A stretch of DNA of 54,750 nt from an uncultured bacterium (GCA_903834825.1 CAILKQ010000102.1:1-54750); one strand, 5' to 3'. Shown: positions 33,440-43,255, numbered from the stretch's first letter. Made by a program: numbers and translations. The notes: generated by a model from the letters alone, not told the origin.

Positions 33440-34915
33440 ATGAGTCTTACAAAGTACGAATCACAGTTAAGGGAACCATTGGTAAATGGCAACAAGACCT
33501 ATGGTCAGGTCACTCACGACATCGTGCACACGATCGAAGCCAAGCCTACCCGTTTATGGTATATTGGATTCTATGTATCAGTGGCATTGTTGATGTTTGG
33601 AGCATACTCTGTTTACCGTGAGGTGGTATACGGTATCGGACAGTGGAACGTTAACCGTACCATTGGATGGGGTTGGGATATCACCAACTTCGTTTGGTGG
33701 GTGGGTATCGGTCACGCCGGTACGCTGATTTCAGCCATCCTTCTCCTTTTCCGCCAGGGCTGGAGAACAGGTGTTAACCGTGCGGCAGAAGCCATGACGA
33801 TTTTTGCAGTAATGTGTGCCGGTCAATTCCCGATCTTCCACATGGGAAGGGTTTGGATGGCATTCTTCACCCTGCCTTATCCCAATACACGTGGTCCACT
33901 TTGGCCCAACTTCAACTCACCTTTGTTGTGGGACGTGTTTGCGATCTCAACCTATTTCACTGTTTCCCTCCTGTTCTGGTATTCAGGTTTATTGCCTGAT
34001 TTCGCCACCATCAGGGACCGTGCCAAAACAAAACTCCGCAAGCGCTTGTATGGCCTCGCTTCCTTCGGCTGGAGCGGGAGCACCAAGCACTGGCAGCGCC
34101 ACGAGAGTCTTTCTCTTGTTCTTGCAGGTCTTTCTACACCACTTGTATTATCGGTTCACACGATCGTATCGTTTGACTTTGCCACTTCAGTAGTTCCTGG
34201 ATGGCATACCACCATCTTCCCTCCTTATTTCGTTGCCGGTGCGATCTTCTCTGGTTTTGCCATGGTGCAAACCCTGATGCTGATCCTCAGGAAAGTAATG
34301 GGATTGCAGGACTATATCACCCTCGGCCATATTGAAGCGATGAACAAGGTAATTGTATTGACCGGTTCAATCGTGGGTTGTGCCTACCTCACTGAGTTGT
34401 TCATGGCCTGGTATTCTCAGGTTCCTTTTGAGCAGGACATCTTCTTCAAATACAGGATTGCCGGTCCTTACGGATGGAGCTATTGGTTGATGATGACCTG
34501 TAACGTAATCTCTCCACAGTTGTTCTGGTCGAGAAAACTCAGGAGGAATGTATTGTTCACCTTCATCATGAGCATCATTGTGAACATCGGTATGTGGTTT
34601 GAGCGTTTCGTTATCATCGTATCATCTTTGTACCGCGACTACCTTCCCTCTTCCTGGTCCATCTATTACAGACCAACCATTTGGGAGATCGGATTCTATG
34701 TTGGAACCTTTGGTCTTTTCTTCACTTGTTTCTTCCTTTTCGCCAAATATTTCCCAGTCATCGCGATCGCTGAGATCAAATATGTTCTGAAAGGCAATGG
34801 CGAAAGCTTCAAGAATGAAATGGCGGAACTGGAAAGCAAAAATGTGGATGAGTTCATTCAAGAAATGCACCAAGATCACCATGAAGAAGGAACCGTAAAA
34901 GTGGCACATCACTGA
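33440..34915 (+). CDS. actC: ACIII subunit ActC, NrfD-like quinol-oxidising membrane protein
   Basis: This 491-residue NrfD/PsrC-family integral membrane protein has about ten transmembrane helices. It is the proposed menaquinol-binding subunit of ACIII, with the quinone site facing the periplasm next to ActB. Visible family features are the first helices V-W-W-V-G-I-G-H-A-G and the F-P-I-F-H-M-G-R segment. The C-terminal tail is charged and His-rich (M-H-Q-D-H-H). It follows actB by 36 bases and precedes actD by 25. Confidence 0.95.
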   Translation: MSLTKYESQLREPLVNGNKTYGQVTHDIVHTIEAKPTRLWYIGFYVSVALLMFGAYSVYREVVYGIGQWNVNRTIGWGWDITNFVWWVGIGHAGTLISAILLLFRQGWRTGVNRAAEAMTIFAVMCAGQFPIFHMGRVWMAFFTLPYPNTRGPLWPNFNSPLLWDVFAISTYFTVSLLFWYSGLLPDFATIRDRAKTKLRKRLYGLASFGWSGSTKHWQRHESLSLVLAGLSTPLVLSVHTIVSFDFATSVVPGWHTTIFPPYFVAGAIFSGFAMVQTLMLILRKVMGLQDYITLGHIEAMNKVIVLTGSIVGCAYLTELFMAWYSQVPFEQDIFFKYRIAGPYGWSYWLMMTCNVISPQLFWSRKLRRNVLFTFIMSIIVNIGMWFERFVIIVSSLYRDYLPSSWSIYYRPTIWEIGFYVGTFGLFFTCFFLFAKYFPVIAIAEIKYVLKGNGESFKNEMAELESKNVDEFIQEMHQDHHEEGTVKVAHH

Positions 34916-34940
34916 TCAATTAAAAAGTAAAAAGTATAAA

Positions 34941-35525
34941 ATGGCTTTGAAAAAATTTGTTGTAGGCTGTTTTGAGGATGAAAAAGTTCTTTTCCCCGCA
35001 GTTGAAAAAGTGAGGAAAGCAGGCTATAAATTCCATGACATTTACACTCCTTTTCCGGTTCATGGATTAGACAAGGCAATGGGGCTCAGGGATACCAGCA
35101 TCCACACGGCGGGATTTCTTTTTGGCATGATTGGCACCACCACTGCGGTAACCTTCATGACCTGGGTTTTCACCAAGGACTGGCCGGTAAACATCGGGGG
35201 TAAGCCAAACTTTGCTTTGCCAGCCTGGATTCCTATCACATTCGAGATGACGGTCCTTTTTGCAGCAGTGGGCATGGTGCTTACTTTCTGTTACATCTGT
35301 CAATTGTCTCCATTCCTGAAAAGGCATCATTTCCATCCCCGTGCAACAGACGATCTTTTTGTAATGGTGATTGAGTGCAGTGAAAAGGCAAACGAAGAAG
35401 ACCTGAAGTCATTCCTTGTTAGTGTTGGAGCGCAGGAAGTCAATACACAGATAGCAGAAGAAGGATGGTGGATCGGGAAGTACGATGAGGAACAAGAGCT
35501 TTACAAGGAATCGAACATTGCTTAA
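34941..35525 (+). CDS. actD: ACIII subunit ActD (DUF3341)
   Basis: This 194-residue membrane subunit of the DUF3341/ActD family has a soluble N-terminus with K-A-G-Y-K-F-H-D-I-Y-T-P-F-P-V-H-G. Two transmembrane helices follow (about 61-80 and 99-120), then a short cytosolic tail. The P-F-P-V-H-G-L-D motif is typical of the family. ActD packs beside ActC in ACIII structures. The gene is within the act operon. Confidence 0.94.
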   Translation: MALKKFVVGCFEDEKVLFPAVEKVRKAGYKFHDIYTPFPVHGLDKAMGLRDTSIHTAGFLFGMIGTTTAVTFMTWVFTKDWPVNIGGKPNFALPAWIPITFEMTVLFAAVGMVLTFCYICQLSPFLKRHHFHPRATDDLFVMVIECSEKANEEDLKSFLVSVGAQEVNTQIAEEGWWIGKYDEEQELYKESNIA

Positions 35526-35571
35526 CTAATTTAGGAGAAGGGAAAGAGGAGATCATAAAACAACAAAAGAG

Positions 35572-36156
35572 ATGAAAAGATCAACTATTGTTTTCTGTGG
35601 ACTGGCAGCATTGCTGATTGCTGCTATAGGATGCAGTGATGTAAAAAGGACCCCAGGAAAGGTGTATATGCCCGACATGGCCAACAGCCGCGCATACGAA
35701 ACCTATTCAGCAAGCCCCGTTTTTGCTGACGGCCTTACCAGCCAAGGTCCTGTTGGCGGAACGGTGAAACGTGGTGAAGAATACCCGGTACACATTGAAA
35801 TGGATAACATGGGTGATACTGCCAATTATTACGCCTCACGCGCACTGCCCAATCCATTTGATTCATTGGGTGCAGACAAAATGAAAGAAACCGAAAGGCT
35901 CTATTTGATCAATTGCGGTATTTGCCATGGTGCTAAACTTGATGGAAACGGTCCGTTGTGGAAAGATGGAGATGGCCCTTTCCCTGCAAAGCCAGCGGCC
36001 TTGGTGGGTGATGCAAAGTATGAATCAATGCCCGCAGGACAGATGTTTTATTCCATCACCTACGGAAAGAACCTGATGGGGGGCTATGCTTCACAGATTA
36101 CAGCCAAACAACGCTGGGAGATAATCACGTATATCAAGTCAAAACAAGGAAAATAA
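35572..36156 (+). CDS. actE: ACIII subunit ActE, monohaem cytochrome c lipoprotein
   Basis: This 194-residue lipoprotein (lipobox A-A-I-G-C at residue 21) has a single class I haem motif, C-G-I-C-H, near residue 125. The methionine-ligand region is M-P-A-G-Q-M-F-Y. It is the mobile or docking monohaem cytochrome of ACIII that hands electrons to the terminal oxidase. It lies between actD and actF in the operon, 46 and 25 bases away. Confidence 0.94.
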   Translation: MKRSTIVFCGLAALLIAAIGCSDVKRTPGKVYMPDMANSRAYETYSASPVFADGLTSQGPVGGTVKRGEEYPVHIEMDNMGDTANYYASRALPNPFDSLGADKMKETERLYLINCGICHGAKLDGNGPLWKDGDGPFPAKPAALVGDAKYESMPAGQMFYSITYGKNLMGGYASQITAKQRWEIITYIKSKQGK

Positions 36157-36181
36157 TAACCAACGCATTAAATAATCAGGG

Positions 36182-37402
36182 ATGATCAAACAACAATTTG
36201 AGATTTCAGCAGGGTACAAGAAGTGGACGAACATTCTGCTCGGAGTGGGTGGGCTGGCACTTGTGCTGGGAATCATTTTCCTAGGAATGAGCAAGGATGA
36301 AGTGGAGCAAACCAGGTTTTGGGCATCATTGTTGCAAAACAGCGTTTTCTTTTTGCTCGTTGTAAATGCCAGCATGTTCTTTATTTGCGCAACAACGCTT
36401 GCGCATGGTGGATGGCAGATGGCCTTTCGCCGTGTTCCTGAAGCAATTTCCAGTTTGGTACCAGTATTTGGTATCCTCGCCATGCTTGTTTTTGTAGGAA
36501 TTATTTTTGGCCACAGGCACGATATATACCATTGGTTAGACAAGGAGCATGTTGAGCATGATCCCATTTTGAAAGGGAAGAGTGGATTTTTGAATCCTAC
36601 TTTCTTTATGGTATGGTCCATCGTTGCGATTGGCCTCTGGTCGTTTGTTGGCGCTAAAATGAGAAAGCTTTCTTCAGAAGCAGATACGCAAATGGATCTC
36701 GAGCAAGGCGCTAAATATATAGTCAAAAACACAGCATGGGGAGCTGCCTTCCTGGTAATCTTTGGTCTTACAGTAGGATCAACCATTCCCTGGTTGTGGC
36801 TGATGAGCATTGACCCTCACTGGTATTCTACCATGTACAGCTGGTATACTTTCATCAGTTCTTTTGTTGCTGGCATGTCGCTGGTGGTTTTGTTTGTGGT
36901 TTATCTTAAGAACCATGATTATCTCGAGTATGTTACTGAGGAACACCTGCATGATCTCGGAAAGTTTATGTTTGCCTTTTCGGTATTCTGGACCTATCTC
37001 TGGTATTCACAGTTCATGCTGATTTGGTATGCCAACATTCCTGAAGAAACGGTTTATTTCAAACCAAGGATGCAAGGTGTATACAGGGGTATTTTCTTCC
37101 TCAACCTGATCGTCAATTTTGCTGTTCCTTTCCTGCTGTTGATGAGAAGGGGATCCAAGCGGAACTATACAACATTGACCTTCCTAGCCATACTGATCAT
37201 CCTGGGTCATTGGATTGATTTCTATCAGATGGTTATGCCAGGTACGATGAATGAACATTATAGCCTTGGATGGTTCGAATTTGGTATATTGATCCTTTAC
37301 GCAGGATTGATCATGCACTTTGTTGGAAAAGGATTGTCAAAAAAACCATTGGTTGCCTTGCACCATCCTTACATCAAGGAAAGTGTAATCCATCATACAT
37401 AA
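36182..37402 (+). CDS. actF: ACIII subunit ActF, NrfD-like membrane protein
   Basis: This 406-residue integral membrane protein with about ten helices is homologous to ActC but lacks the quinol-site context. In ACIII it forms the second half of the membrane core and has been proposed to take part in proton movement. Helical segments begin near residues 17, 55 and 95. The last gene of the act block, it is followed after 53 bases by coxB, so complex III and oxidase are made from one transcript, as expected for an ACIII-oxidase supercomplex. Confidence 0.93.
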   Translation: MIKQQFEISAGYKKWTNILLGVGGLALVLGIIFLGMSKDEVEQTRFWASLLQNSVFFLLVVNASMFFICATTLAHGGWQMAFRRVPEAISSLVPVFGILAMLVFVGIIFGHRHDIYHWLDKEHVEHDPILKGKSGFLNPTFFMVWSIVAIGLWSFVGAKMRKLSSEADTQMDLEQGAKYIVKNTAWGAAFLVIFGLTVGSTIPWLWLMSIDPHWYSTMYSWYTFISSFVAGMSLVVLFVVYLKNHDYLEYVTEEHLHDLGKFMFAFSVFWTYLWYSQFMLIWYANIPEETVYFKPRMQGVYRGIFFLNLIVNFAVPFLLLMRRGSKRNYTTLTFLAILIILGHWIDFYQMVMPGTMNEHYSLGWFEFGILILYAGLIMHFVGKGLSKKPLVALHHPYIKESVIHHT

Positions 37403-37455
37403 GGCTTTAATTGAATGATAGAAACAAATTCATTAACAAACTATAAGTAAAGATC

Positions 37456-38517
37456 ATGTCGGGTTATTTCATATTAATCATTCTGGTACTCGCTTTCGTG
37501 CTTATTTTTCAGATCTCGAAAGCAAGTGAATATGTATCGGTGTTGAAGGGGGAAGAAAAATCTTTCAAGCAATCCAACCGAATCAATGCCTTCCTGTTCA
37601 TTCTGTTCATGGTCTTGGGATTGGCTGGCGCATGGTGGTGCAATGAGCTGTTGTACGACAGAACGTTGCTGGCACAACCAGCAGCTTCTGACCATGGAGA
37701 GAAAATCGATTTCATGATGTGGTTGACCATTATTGTTACAGGAATTGTATTCTTGTTGACCCAGGTTTTATTGTTTTGGTTTGCATTCAAGTACCAGTAT
37801 TCTGAAAAACGCACATCATATTTCTTTCCGCACAACAACAAGTTGGAACTGTTGTGGACAGTAGTTCCTGCTATTTTCCTGACTGTTCTGGTTGGTTTCG
37901 GATTGTTTTATTGGTTTAAAATAACTGGCGACGCACCGAAAGATTCCCAAATAGTTGAAATCACGGGTAAACAGTTCAACTGGATGATGCGTTATCCAGG
38001 CAAAGACAATGTTTTGGGCAGAAAAAACTATCGCCTTACAGATGCTTCCAGTGGAAATGCCTTAGGTGTTGATTGGGAAGATGGAGCAAGCCATGATGAT
38101 ATTGAGGCTTCCGAAATGCACCTTGTAGTGGGGAAGCCAGTACAACTTGTAATCAATGCACAGGATGTTATACATGACGTAGGGTTGGTACACTTCAGGC
38201 TCAAAATGGATGCAGTTCCCGGTATTCCAACGACCTTGTGGTTCACGCCAAAATACACTACCGCCCAAATGAAGGAAATCACAGGAAACAAGGACTTCGT
38301 TTATGAAATCTCTTGCGACCAGATTTGTGGCAGTGGCCACTACTCCATGCGCGGTGTTATCATTGTAGAAACACAGGATGAACATGATGCATGGATGGCT
38401 TCTAAAAAGCCACAATATGTCACCGTCAAAGAAGGTGCAGCTCCCGCAGCAGCAGCTGACAGCACATCGGCAGCAGCAGCAGCGACAATGTCAAAACCCT
38501 TGGCCCAACTGAAATAA
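37456..38517 (+). CDS. coxB: Cytochrome c oxidase subunit II
   Basis: This 353-residue subunit has an extra N-terminal hydrophobic helix (2-18), two or three further membrane segments and a periplasmic cupredoxin domain. The CuA site is C-D-Q-I-C-G-S-G-H-Y-S-M, with the first His in V-I-H-D-V. The residue between the cysteines is Gln where most enzymes have Glu; its backbone is what binds copper, so function should hold. There is no fused cytochrome c domain, so this is an aa3-type rather than a caa3-type subunit II. The tail is low-complexity Ala-rich. The gene follows actF by 53 bases. Confidence 0.95.
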   Translation: MSGYFILIILVLAFVLIFQISKASEYVSVLKGEEKSFKQSNRINAFLFILFMVLGLAGAWWCNELLYDRTLLAQPAASDHGEKIDFMMWLTIIVTGIVFLLTQVLLFWFAFKYQYSEKRTSYFFPHNNKLELLWTVVPAIFLTVLVGFGLFYWFKITGDAPKDSQIVEITGKQFNWMMRYPGKDNVLGRKNYRLTDASSGNALGVDWEDGASHDDIEASEMHLVVGKPVQLVINAQDVIHDVGLVHFRLKMDAVPGIPTTLWFTPKYTTAQMKEITGNKDFVYEISCDQICGSGHYSMRGVIIVETQDEHDAWMASKKPQYVTVKEGAAPAAAADSTSAAAAATMSKPLAQLK

Positions 38518-38542
38518 AGTATCACAGAAAAAAAGATTTAAA

Positions 38543-40366
38543 ATGAGTAGCGAAACAATTTCACACGGACACGCAGCGGAAGCTTCAGTACATTCGCACG
38601 ATTCTCATGAGGCGCATGGCCATGATCATCATCATGAAGAGTCATTTTTGACCAAGTACGTTTTCAGTACAGACCACAAAATGATTGGAAAACAGTTCCT
38701 GATCACGGGAATCATCTGGGCCATCATCGGTGGTTTGTTTTCTGTGCTTTTCCGTCTTCAGTTGGGTTATCCTGAAACGTCTTTTCCTGTGCTAGAAGAC
38801 CTATTCGGAAAATGGGCAGCTGGCGGAAGGATTTCCAATGAATTCTATTACGCTTTGGTTACCATGCATGGAACCATTCTGGTATTCTTTGTATTGACAG
38901 CTGGCCTCAGCGGTACATTTGCCAACATCCTTATCCCTCTTCAGATTGGCGCAAGGGATATGGCGTCAGGATTCTTGAACATGCTCAGCTACTGGTTCTT
39001 CTTTTTGGCCAGTGTGGTGATGTTCGCTTCTTTGTTCATTCAAACAGGCCCTGCTTCAGGTGGATGGACCGTCTATCCTCCACTCAGTGCGCTGGGTCAA
39101 GCCAGTGAAGGTTCGAAATTGGGCATGGATTTCTGGTTGATTTCAATGGCATTGTTCATTGTATCATCCCTGCTTGGTGGATTGAACTACATTTCAACCA
39201 TCTTGAATCTTCGTACAAAGGGGATGAGCATGACAAGGATGCCCCTCACCATGTGGGCGATTTTCTTCACAGCAGTATTGGGTGTTCTTTCTTTTCCAGT
39301 ATTGTTGTCTGGAGCTGTTTTGTTGTTGTTTGACCGCAATCTTGGTACCAGCTTTTTCCTTTCTGAAATTGTTGTCAAAGGAGAAATACTCCCCAACGAA
39401 GGGGGCTCTGCCATCTTATTCCAGCATTTGTTCTGGTTCCTTGGCCACCCCGAAGTATACATCATTTTGCTTCCGGCATTGGGCATGGTTTCAGAGATCC
39501 TTTCTGTGAATTCAAGGAAGCCCATCTTTGGCTACCTCGCGATGGTGGGTTCTTTGTTTGCGATTTGTATTCTTGCCTTCCTTGTTTGGGCACACCATAT
39601 GTTTGTGACTGGATTGAATCCGTTCTTGGGTGCATTCTTCGTTTTGTTGACCCTGTTGATTGCCGTGCCTTCCGCGATCAAGGTATTCAACTGGCTGACC
39701 ACACTTTGGAAAGGAAACATCAGGTTCACTCCCGGTATGCTTTTTTCTATCGGTTTTATTAGCTTGTTCATTTCAGGTGGATTGACCGGTATATTCCTTG
39801 GTAACTCAACACTTGACATCCATCTTCATGATACCTATTTTGTAGTTGCGCATTTCCATATCGTAATGGGTGTTGCATCGTTCTTTGGAATGTTTGCTGG
39901 GGTATACCATTGGTTTCCGAAGATGTATGGCCGTTTCCTGAACAATACCATGGCGTATATCCATTTCTGGGTAACCATGGTTGGCGCATATTTGATTTTC
40001 TGGCCCATGCACTATGCCGGTTTGGCTGGTATGCCCCGCCGTTACACGGATTGGAGCAACTGGCAATCCTTCAACCAGTTTCAGGACATGAACCGTTTTA
40101 TCAGCACTGTTGCAATGATCGTGTTTGCTGTTCAAATCCTTTTTGTTTTCAATTTCTTCTATTCCATTTTCAAAGGAAGAAAAGTAACATCAACCAATCC
40201 ATGGGGTGCCAATACCTTGGAGTGGACAACCCCCATCAATCCTGGTCATGGAAACTGGCCTGGTGATATTCCGGAAGTTCACAGGTGGCCATACGATTAT
40301 GGTAAGGATGGCAGGGATTTTATTCCTCAAGTAGAACCCATCGGCGCTGACGAATCGAAGCACTAA
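38543..40366 (+). CDS. coxA: Cytochrome c oxidase subunit I
   Basis: This 607-residue haem-copper oxidase subunit has about 12 transmembrane helices. Haem and CuB ligands are in T-M-H-G-T, W-F-L-G-H-P-E-V-Y, V-W-A-H-H-M-F and H-D-T-Y-F-V-V-A-H-F-H. The Glu in G-H-P-E-V marks an A1-type enzyme with a normal D-channel, and the Tyr in the same motif is the cross-linked one. The first 31 residues hold ten His, an unusual cytosolic His-rich tail. It reduces O2 to water and pumps protons. The gene lies between coxB and ctaB. Confidence 0.97.
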   Translation: MSSETISHGHAAEASVHSHDSHEAHGHDHHHEESFLTKYVFSTDHKMIGKQFLITGIIWAIIGGLFSVLFRLQLGYPETSFPVLEDLFGKWAAGGRISNEFYYALVTMHGTILVFFVLTAGLSGTFANILIPLQIGARDMASGFLNMLSYWFFFLASVVMFASLFIQTGPASGGWTVYPPLSALGQASEGSKLGMDFWLISMALFIVSSLLGGLNYISTILNLRTKGMSMTRMPLTMWAIFFTAVLGVLSFPVLLSGAVLLLFDRNLGTSFFLSEIVVKGEILPNEGGSAILFQHLFWFLGHPEVYIILLPALGMVSEILSVNSRKPIFGYLAMVGSLFAICILAFLVWAHHMFVTGLNPFLGAFFVLLTLLIAVPSAIKVFNWLTTLWKGNIRFTPGMLFSIGFISLFISGGLTGIFLGNSTLDIHLHDTYFVVAHFHIVMGVASFFGMFAGVYHWFPKMYGRFLNNTMAYIHFWVTMVGAYLIFWPMHYAGLAGMPRRYTDWSNWQSFNQFQDMNRFISTVAMIVFAVQILFVFNFFYSIFKGRKVTSTNPWGANTLEWTTPINPGHGNWPGDIPEVHRWPYDYGKDGRDFIPQVEPIGADESKH

Positions 40367-40401
40367 AAAAGGCCGTCCTGAAACGGGCGACAACATATAA
40401 A

Positions 40402-41379
40402 ATGATGCAAATGGAAGAATCGAAGGGGAAGGGGGCATCAATGGTAAGATCAAAGCTGAAAGATTATCAGCAGCTCACGAAATTCACCCTGAGTTTCACG
40501 GTTGTTTTTTCTTCGGTGGTATGTTACCTCTTGGTTCCAGGGATCGATTTTGACATCACAGAAGTTCTTTTACTTTTTGTAGGCGGTATGCTCGTAACAG
40601 GAGCTGCCAATGCCATCAACCAGATCGCAGAGAAAGATACAGACGCGATGATGAAGCGAACAGCCTCAAGGCCCCTTCCTTCCGGAAGAATGACCGTTGA
40701 TGAGGCCGCAACTTTTTCAGTTGTTGCTGCTGTCTTTGGCATCTTCATCATTGGCCTCTGTTTCAACTGGACGGCTGCAGGAATTGCAGGCTTGAGTCTT
40801 TTTCTTTATGGGTTTATTTATACCCCTTTGAAAAAGGTTCATTCCATTGCCGTGCTGGTTGGTGCCATACCCGGAGCCCTTCCTTGTTTGATTGGATGGG
40901 CTGCAGGTGATGCAGACCTTGGCGTTGGTGGTTGGATCCTGTTCTCCTTGCAGTTTTTCTGGCAATTTCCCCATTTTTGGGCCATTGCCTGGGTAACGCA
41001 TGAGGATTATACCAGAGCCGGATTCAGGATGTTGCCTTCCAGGGGCGGACCAACCAAGTATGCAGCAGTTCAGGCAATATTGTATTCTGTGTTGCTGCTG
41101 CCAATTGGGGTCATGCCGATGGTGTTTGGCATGTCTGGGATGGTAAGCATGGTCATCGTTACATTGGCCAACCTTGTGATGGTTTGGCAATGCATACGGT
41201 TGTTCCGTGAGATGGATGTGAAAGCTGCCCGCAGGGTAATGTTCACTTCTTACATTTATCTTCCGGTTGTGTTGTTGGCGCTGTTGGCAGACAAAAAACC
41301 CATCCAGGACCAGACCAGTGTGAGGATTGAAAAAGTGATTTTTTTGAACAATATTCATTTTACTGATCGTAAATCATAG
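40402..41379 (+). CDS. ctaB: Protoheme IX farnesyltransferase (haem O synthase)
   Basis: This 325-residue UbiA-family membrane prenyltransferase adds a farnesyl group to haem b, making haem o, the precursor of the haem a used by CoxA. The first Asp-rich motif is N-Q-I-A-E-K-D-T-D-A-M-M-K-R-T; other family stretches are R-P-L-P-S-G and Y-T-P-L-K-K. About nine helices are visible. It sits inside the oxidase operon, 35 bases after coxA and seven bases before the first subunit III gene. The haem A synthase gene (ctaA) is not in the window. Confidence 0.95.
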   Translation: MMQMEESKGKGASMVRSKLKDYQQLTKFTLSFTVVFSSVVCYLLVPGIDFDITEVLLLFVGGMLVTGAANAINQIAEKDTDAMMKRTASRPLPSGRMTVDEAATFSVVAAVFGIFIIGLCFNWTAAGIAGLSLFLYGFIYTPLKKVHSIAVLVGAIPGALPCLIGWAAGDADLGVGGWILFSLQFFWQFPHFWAIAWVTHEDYTRAGFRMLPSRGGPTKYAAVQAILYSVLLLPIGVMPMVFGMSGMVSMVIVTLANLVMVWQCIRLFREMDVKAARRVMFTSYIYLPVVLLALLADKKPIQDQTSVRIEKVIFLNNIHFTDRKS

Positions 41380-41386
41380 TTATAGC

Positions 41387-41962
41387 ATGAGCGAGGCAAT
41401 AAGCGAGCAGAAAAGAAAAATTCATCCCCATAAGTTTACCTTATGGGTTGCGATAGGCAGTATTTTGATGATGTTTGCAGGGTTGACTTCTGCTTATATT
41501 GTGAAAAGAAGCCAGGCCAGTTGGTTGATGATAGAAATACCCATGATGTTTTGGTATTCAACCGCCACCATTTTGGCCAGCAGTGTTACGGTGCAACTTG
41601 CATTGAAAGCGTTGAAAAAGAGGGAAATGATCAACTACAAGCGATTGCTTGTGGTTACCGCAGTGTTGGGAGTTCTTTTTATTGTACTGCAAATAGCAGG
41701 GTTCAGGCAGTTTGCTGCACAGGATATCCGTCTCGTTGGGGCCGGCTCCAATGCATCTTATTCCTTCCTGCTGGCCATTTCCGGTTTGCATGGTATTCAC
41801 GTGCTCGGCGGGGTGGTAGCATTGGCTGTGACTGTCATCAGGGCGCTGAACAGTTCCACAAAAAGTTACAGCACTGTACCGCTAGAAATCGTAGCAACAT
41901 ATTGGCATTTTGTAGATGCTTTATGGATCTACTTATTTATATTTTTCACCTGGATGAAATAA
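41387..41962 (+). CDS. Cytochrome c oxidase subunit III-like protein (first copy)
   Basis: This 191-residue membrane protein of the cytochrome c oxidase subunit III family has five helices. The family end motif Y-W-H-F-V-D-A-L-W is present, and G-L-H-G-I-H-V occurs in the fourth helix. It is the shorter of two consecutive subunit III-like genes, which is common in Bacteroidota. It lies seven bases after ctaB and 35 bases before the second copy. The two may assemble together or one may be an accessory subunit. Confidence 0.92.
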   Translation: MSEAISEQKRKIHPHKFTLWVAIGSILMMFAGLTSAYIVKRSQASWLMIEIPMMFWYSTATILASSVTVQLALKALKKREMINYKRLLVVTAVLGVLFIVLQIAGFRQFAAQDIRLVGAGSNASYSFLLAISGLHGIHVLGGVVALAVTVIRALNSSTKSYSTVPLEIVATYWHFVDALWIYLFIFFTWMK

Positions 41963-41997
41963 ATCCTGGTGAGTTGAACCTTTAAACAAGCAATAGC

Positions 41998-42744
41998 ATG
42001 GCAACAGCCCAAGCACACACGGAAACCAAATGGTGGAGTGGTGGCAAAAGCCCCTTCAACGTTGAGTATGGAAAACTGATGATGTGGTATTTCCTGATGA
42101 GTGACGCATTCACTTTCGGGGCCTTCCTCATCTCTTATGGAACAATTCGTTTCAGCCAGAATTATTGGCCGGACCCGAATGCGGTATTCAACGCTTTTCC
42201 TCTTGCAGGCCATGCCAATCTTCCGCTGGCTTTTGTGAGTTTGATGACCTTCATCCTCATCGTAAGTTCTGTTACCATGGTTCTTGCAGTGCATGCAGGG
42301 CATAACATGGATAGAAAAGGAGTCATCAAGTGGATGATCTGGACCGTACTGGGTGGTCTGGCTTTCCTTAGCTGTCAGGCCTGGGAGTGGGCACACTTGA
42401 TCACCGGAGACCATGCAGTCATGATCAATGGTCAAATTGAAAATATAGGTACCACGGTAACCATGAATCCATGGGGCCCAGCCGCCAATGTTGCTGCACA
42501 AGCCGGAGAACATGTGGGTACACCCGGACCAGTTGCCTTTGGTGGTTACTTCTTCGGTATCACCGGTTTTCATGGTTTCCACGTAGCTTCTGGAGTGGGC
42601 ATTAATATTGTGATGCTGATCATGGCCATCAATGGAACTTTTGAAAGAAAAGGCCATTACTGGATGATTGAAAAGGCCGGACTTTACTGGCATTTTGTAG
42701 ACCTGGTATGGGTATTTGTATTCCTTTGCTTTTATCTCATCTAA
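41998..42744 (+). CDS. coxC: Cytochrome c oxidase subunit III
   Basis: This 248-residue subunit III homologue has about five to seven helices. Motifs are G-F-H-G-F-H-V near residue 195 and the terminal Y-W-H-F-V-D-L-V-W-V-F-V-F. A loop region around 130-180 is longer than in the first copy. Subunit III stabilises the oxidase and supports proton uptake. It is preceded by the shorter copy and followed after 21 bases by the subunit IV gene. Confidence 0.94.
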   Translation: MATAQAHTETKWWSGGKSPFNVEYGKLMMWYFLMSDAFTFGAFLISYGTIRFSQNYWPDPNAVFNAFPLAGHANLPLAFVSLMTFILIVSSVTMVLAVHAGHNMDRKGVIKWMIWTVLGGLAFLSCQAWEWAHLITGDHAVMINGQIENIGTTVTMNPWGPAANVAAQAGEHVGTPGPVAFGGYFFGITGFHGFHVASGVGINIVMLIMAINGTFERKGHYWMIEKAGLYWHFVDLVWVFVFLCFYLI

Positions 42745-42765
42745 TCAACAGTTAAAGAAATTCAT

Positions 42766-43179
42766 ATGGAACACGCAATACAGGAAATTACATTCCACCA
42801 CGAACCAGGTGGAAAAGAGGTTGTCAGCAAGATCATCAAAACAACGGTAATCTTGTCCGTTATCACCTTGATTGAACTTGGAATGGGTCTTGGGATGTAT
42901 GCCATACCCATGGCGGCCGGCTTGAAATTGTTTTTGAAAGGGGTTATTGTTATCCTTTCTCTGGCGAAAGCATTTTATATTGTTGGTGTTTTCATGCACC
43001 TTGGAGAAGAAGTAAAGAACCTGATCATGACCATCGTGGTTCCTTTGATGCTTTTCGTTTGGTTCATCGCCGCATTCCTTTATGAAGGCAACTCCTGGAA
43101 GAACCTCAGGAATACCTACAGTCCTAAACAAGCAGTCACTGCTCCTGCCGCACCACACGATGCTGGCGAGCACCATTGA
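42766..43179 (+). CDS. Cytochrome c oxidase subunit IV family protein
   Basis: This 137-residue small membrane protein has three helices (about 27-46, 56-75 and 84-102), matching the bacterial subunit IV (CyoD/CoxD-like) family. The C-terminus is soluble and ends with A-A-P-H-D-A-G-E-H-H. It is the last gene before a terminator-like hairpin, so it likely marks the end of the main ACIII-oxidase transcript. Confidence 0.9.
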   Translation: MEHAIQEITFHHEPGGKEVVSKIIKTTVILSVITLIELGMGLGMYAIPMAAGLKLFLKGVIVILSLAKAFYIVGVFMHLGEEVKNLIMTIVVPLMLFVWFIAAFLYEGNSWKNLRNTYSPKQAVTAPAAPHDAGEHH

Positions 43180-43199
43180 TATTGAATAATAAAAAATCA

Positions 43200-43238
43200 A
43201 AAAGCATCGTTTTGGCTACAACCGAATGATGCTTTTTT
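43200..43238 (+). terminator. Intrinsic terminator after the oxidase operon
   Basis: AAAAGCATC (43200-43208) pairs with GATGC followed by six T (43228-43238), with a 19-base loop. It lies 20 bases after the subunit IV stop and 18 bases before sco. The A-rich left flank could also let it act on the opposite strand. Confidence 0.65.
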
Positions 43239-43255
43239 GTTTCTATTTTACATAA

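Noticed and set aside
41929-42693. Long open frame opposite the second subunit III gene
   Set aside because: The plus strand encodes a clear conserved subunit III. The antisense product is Cys/His-rich without family features, a codon-bias shadow.
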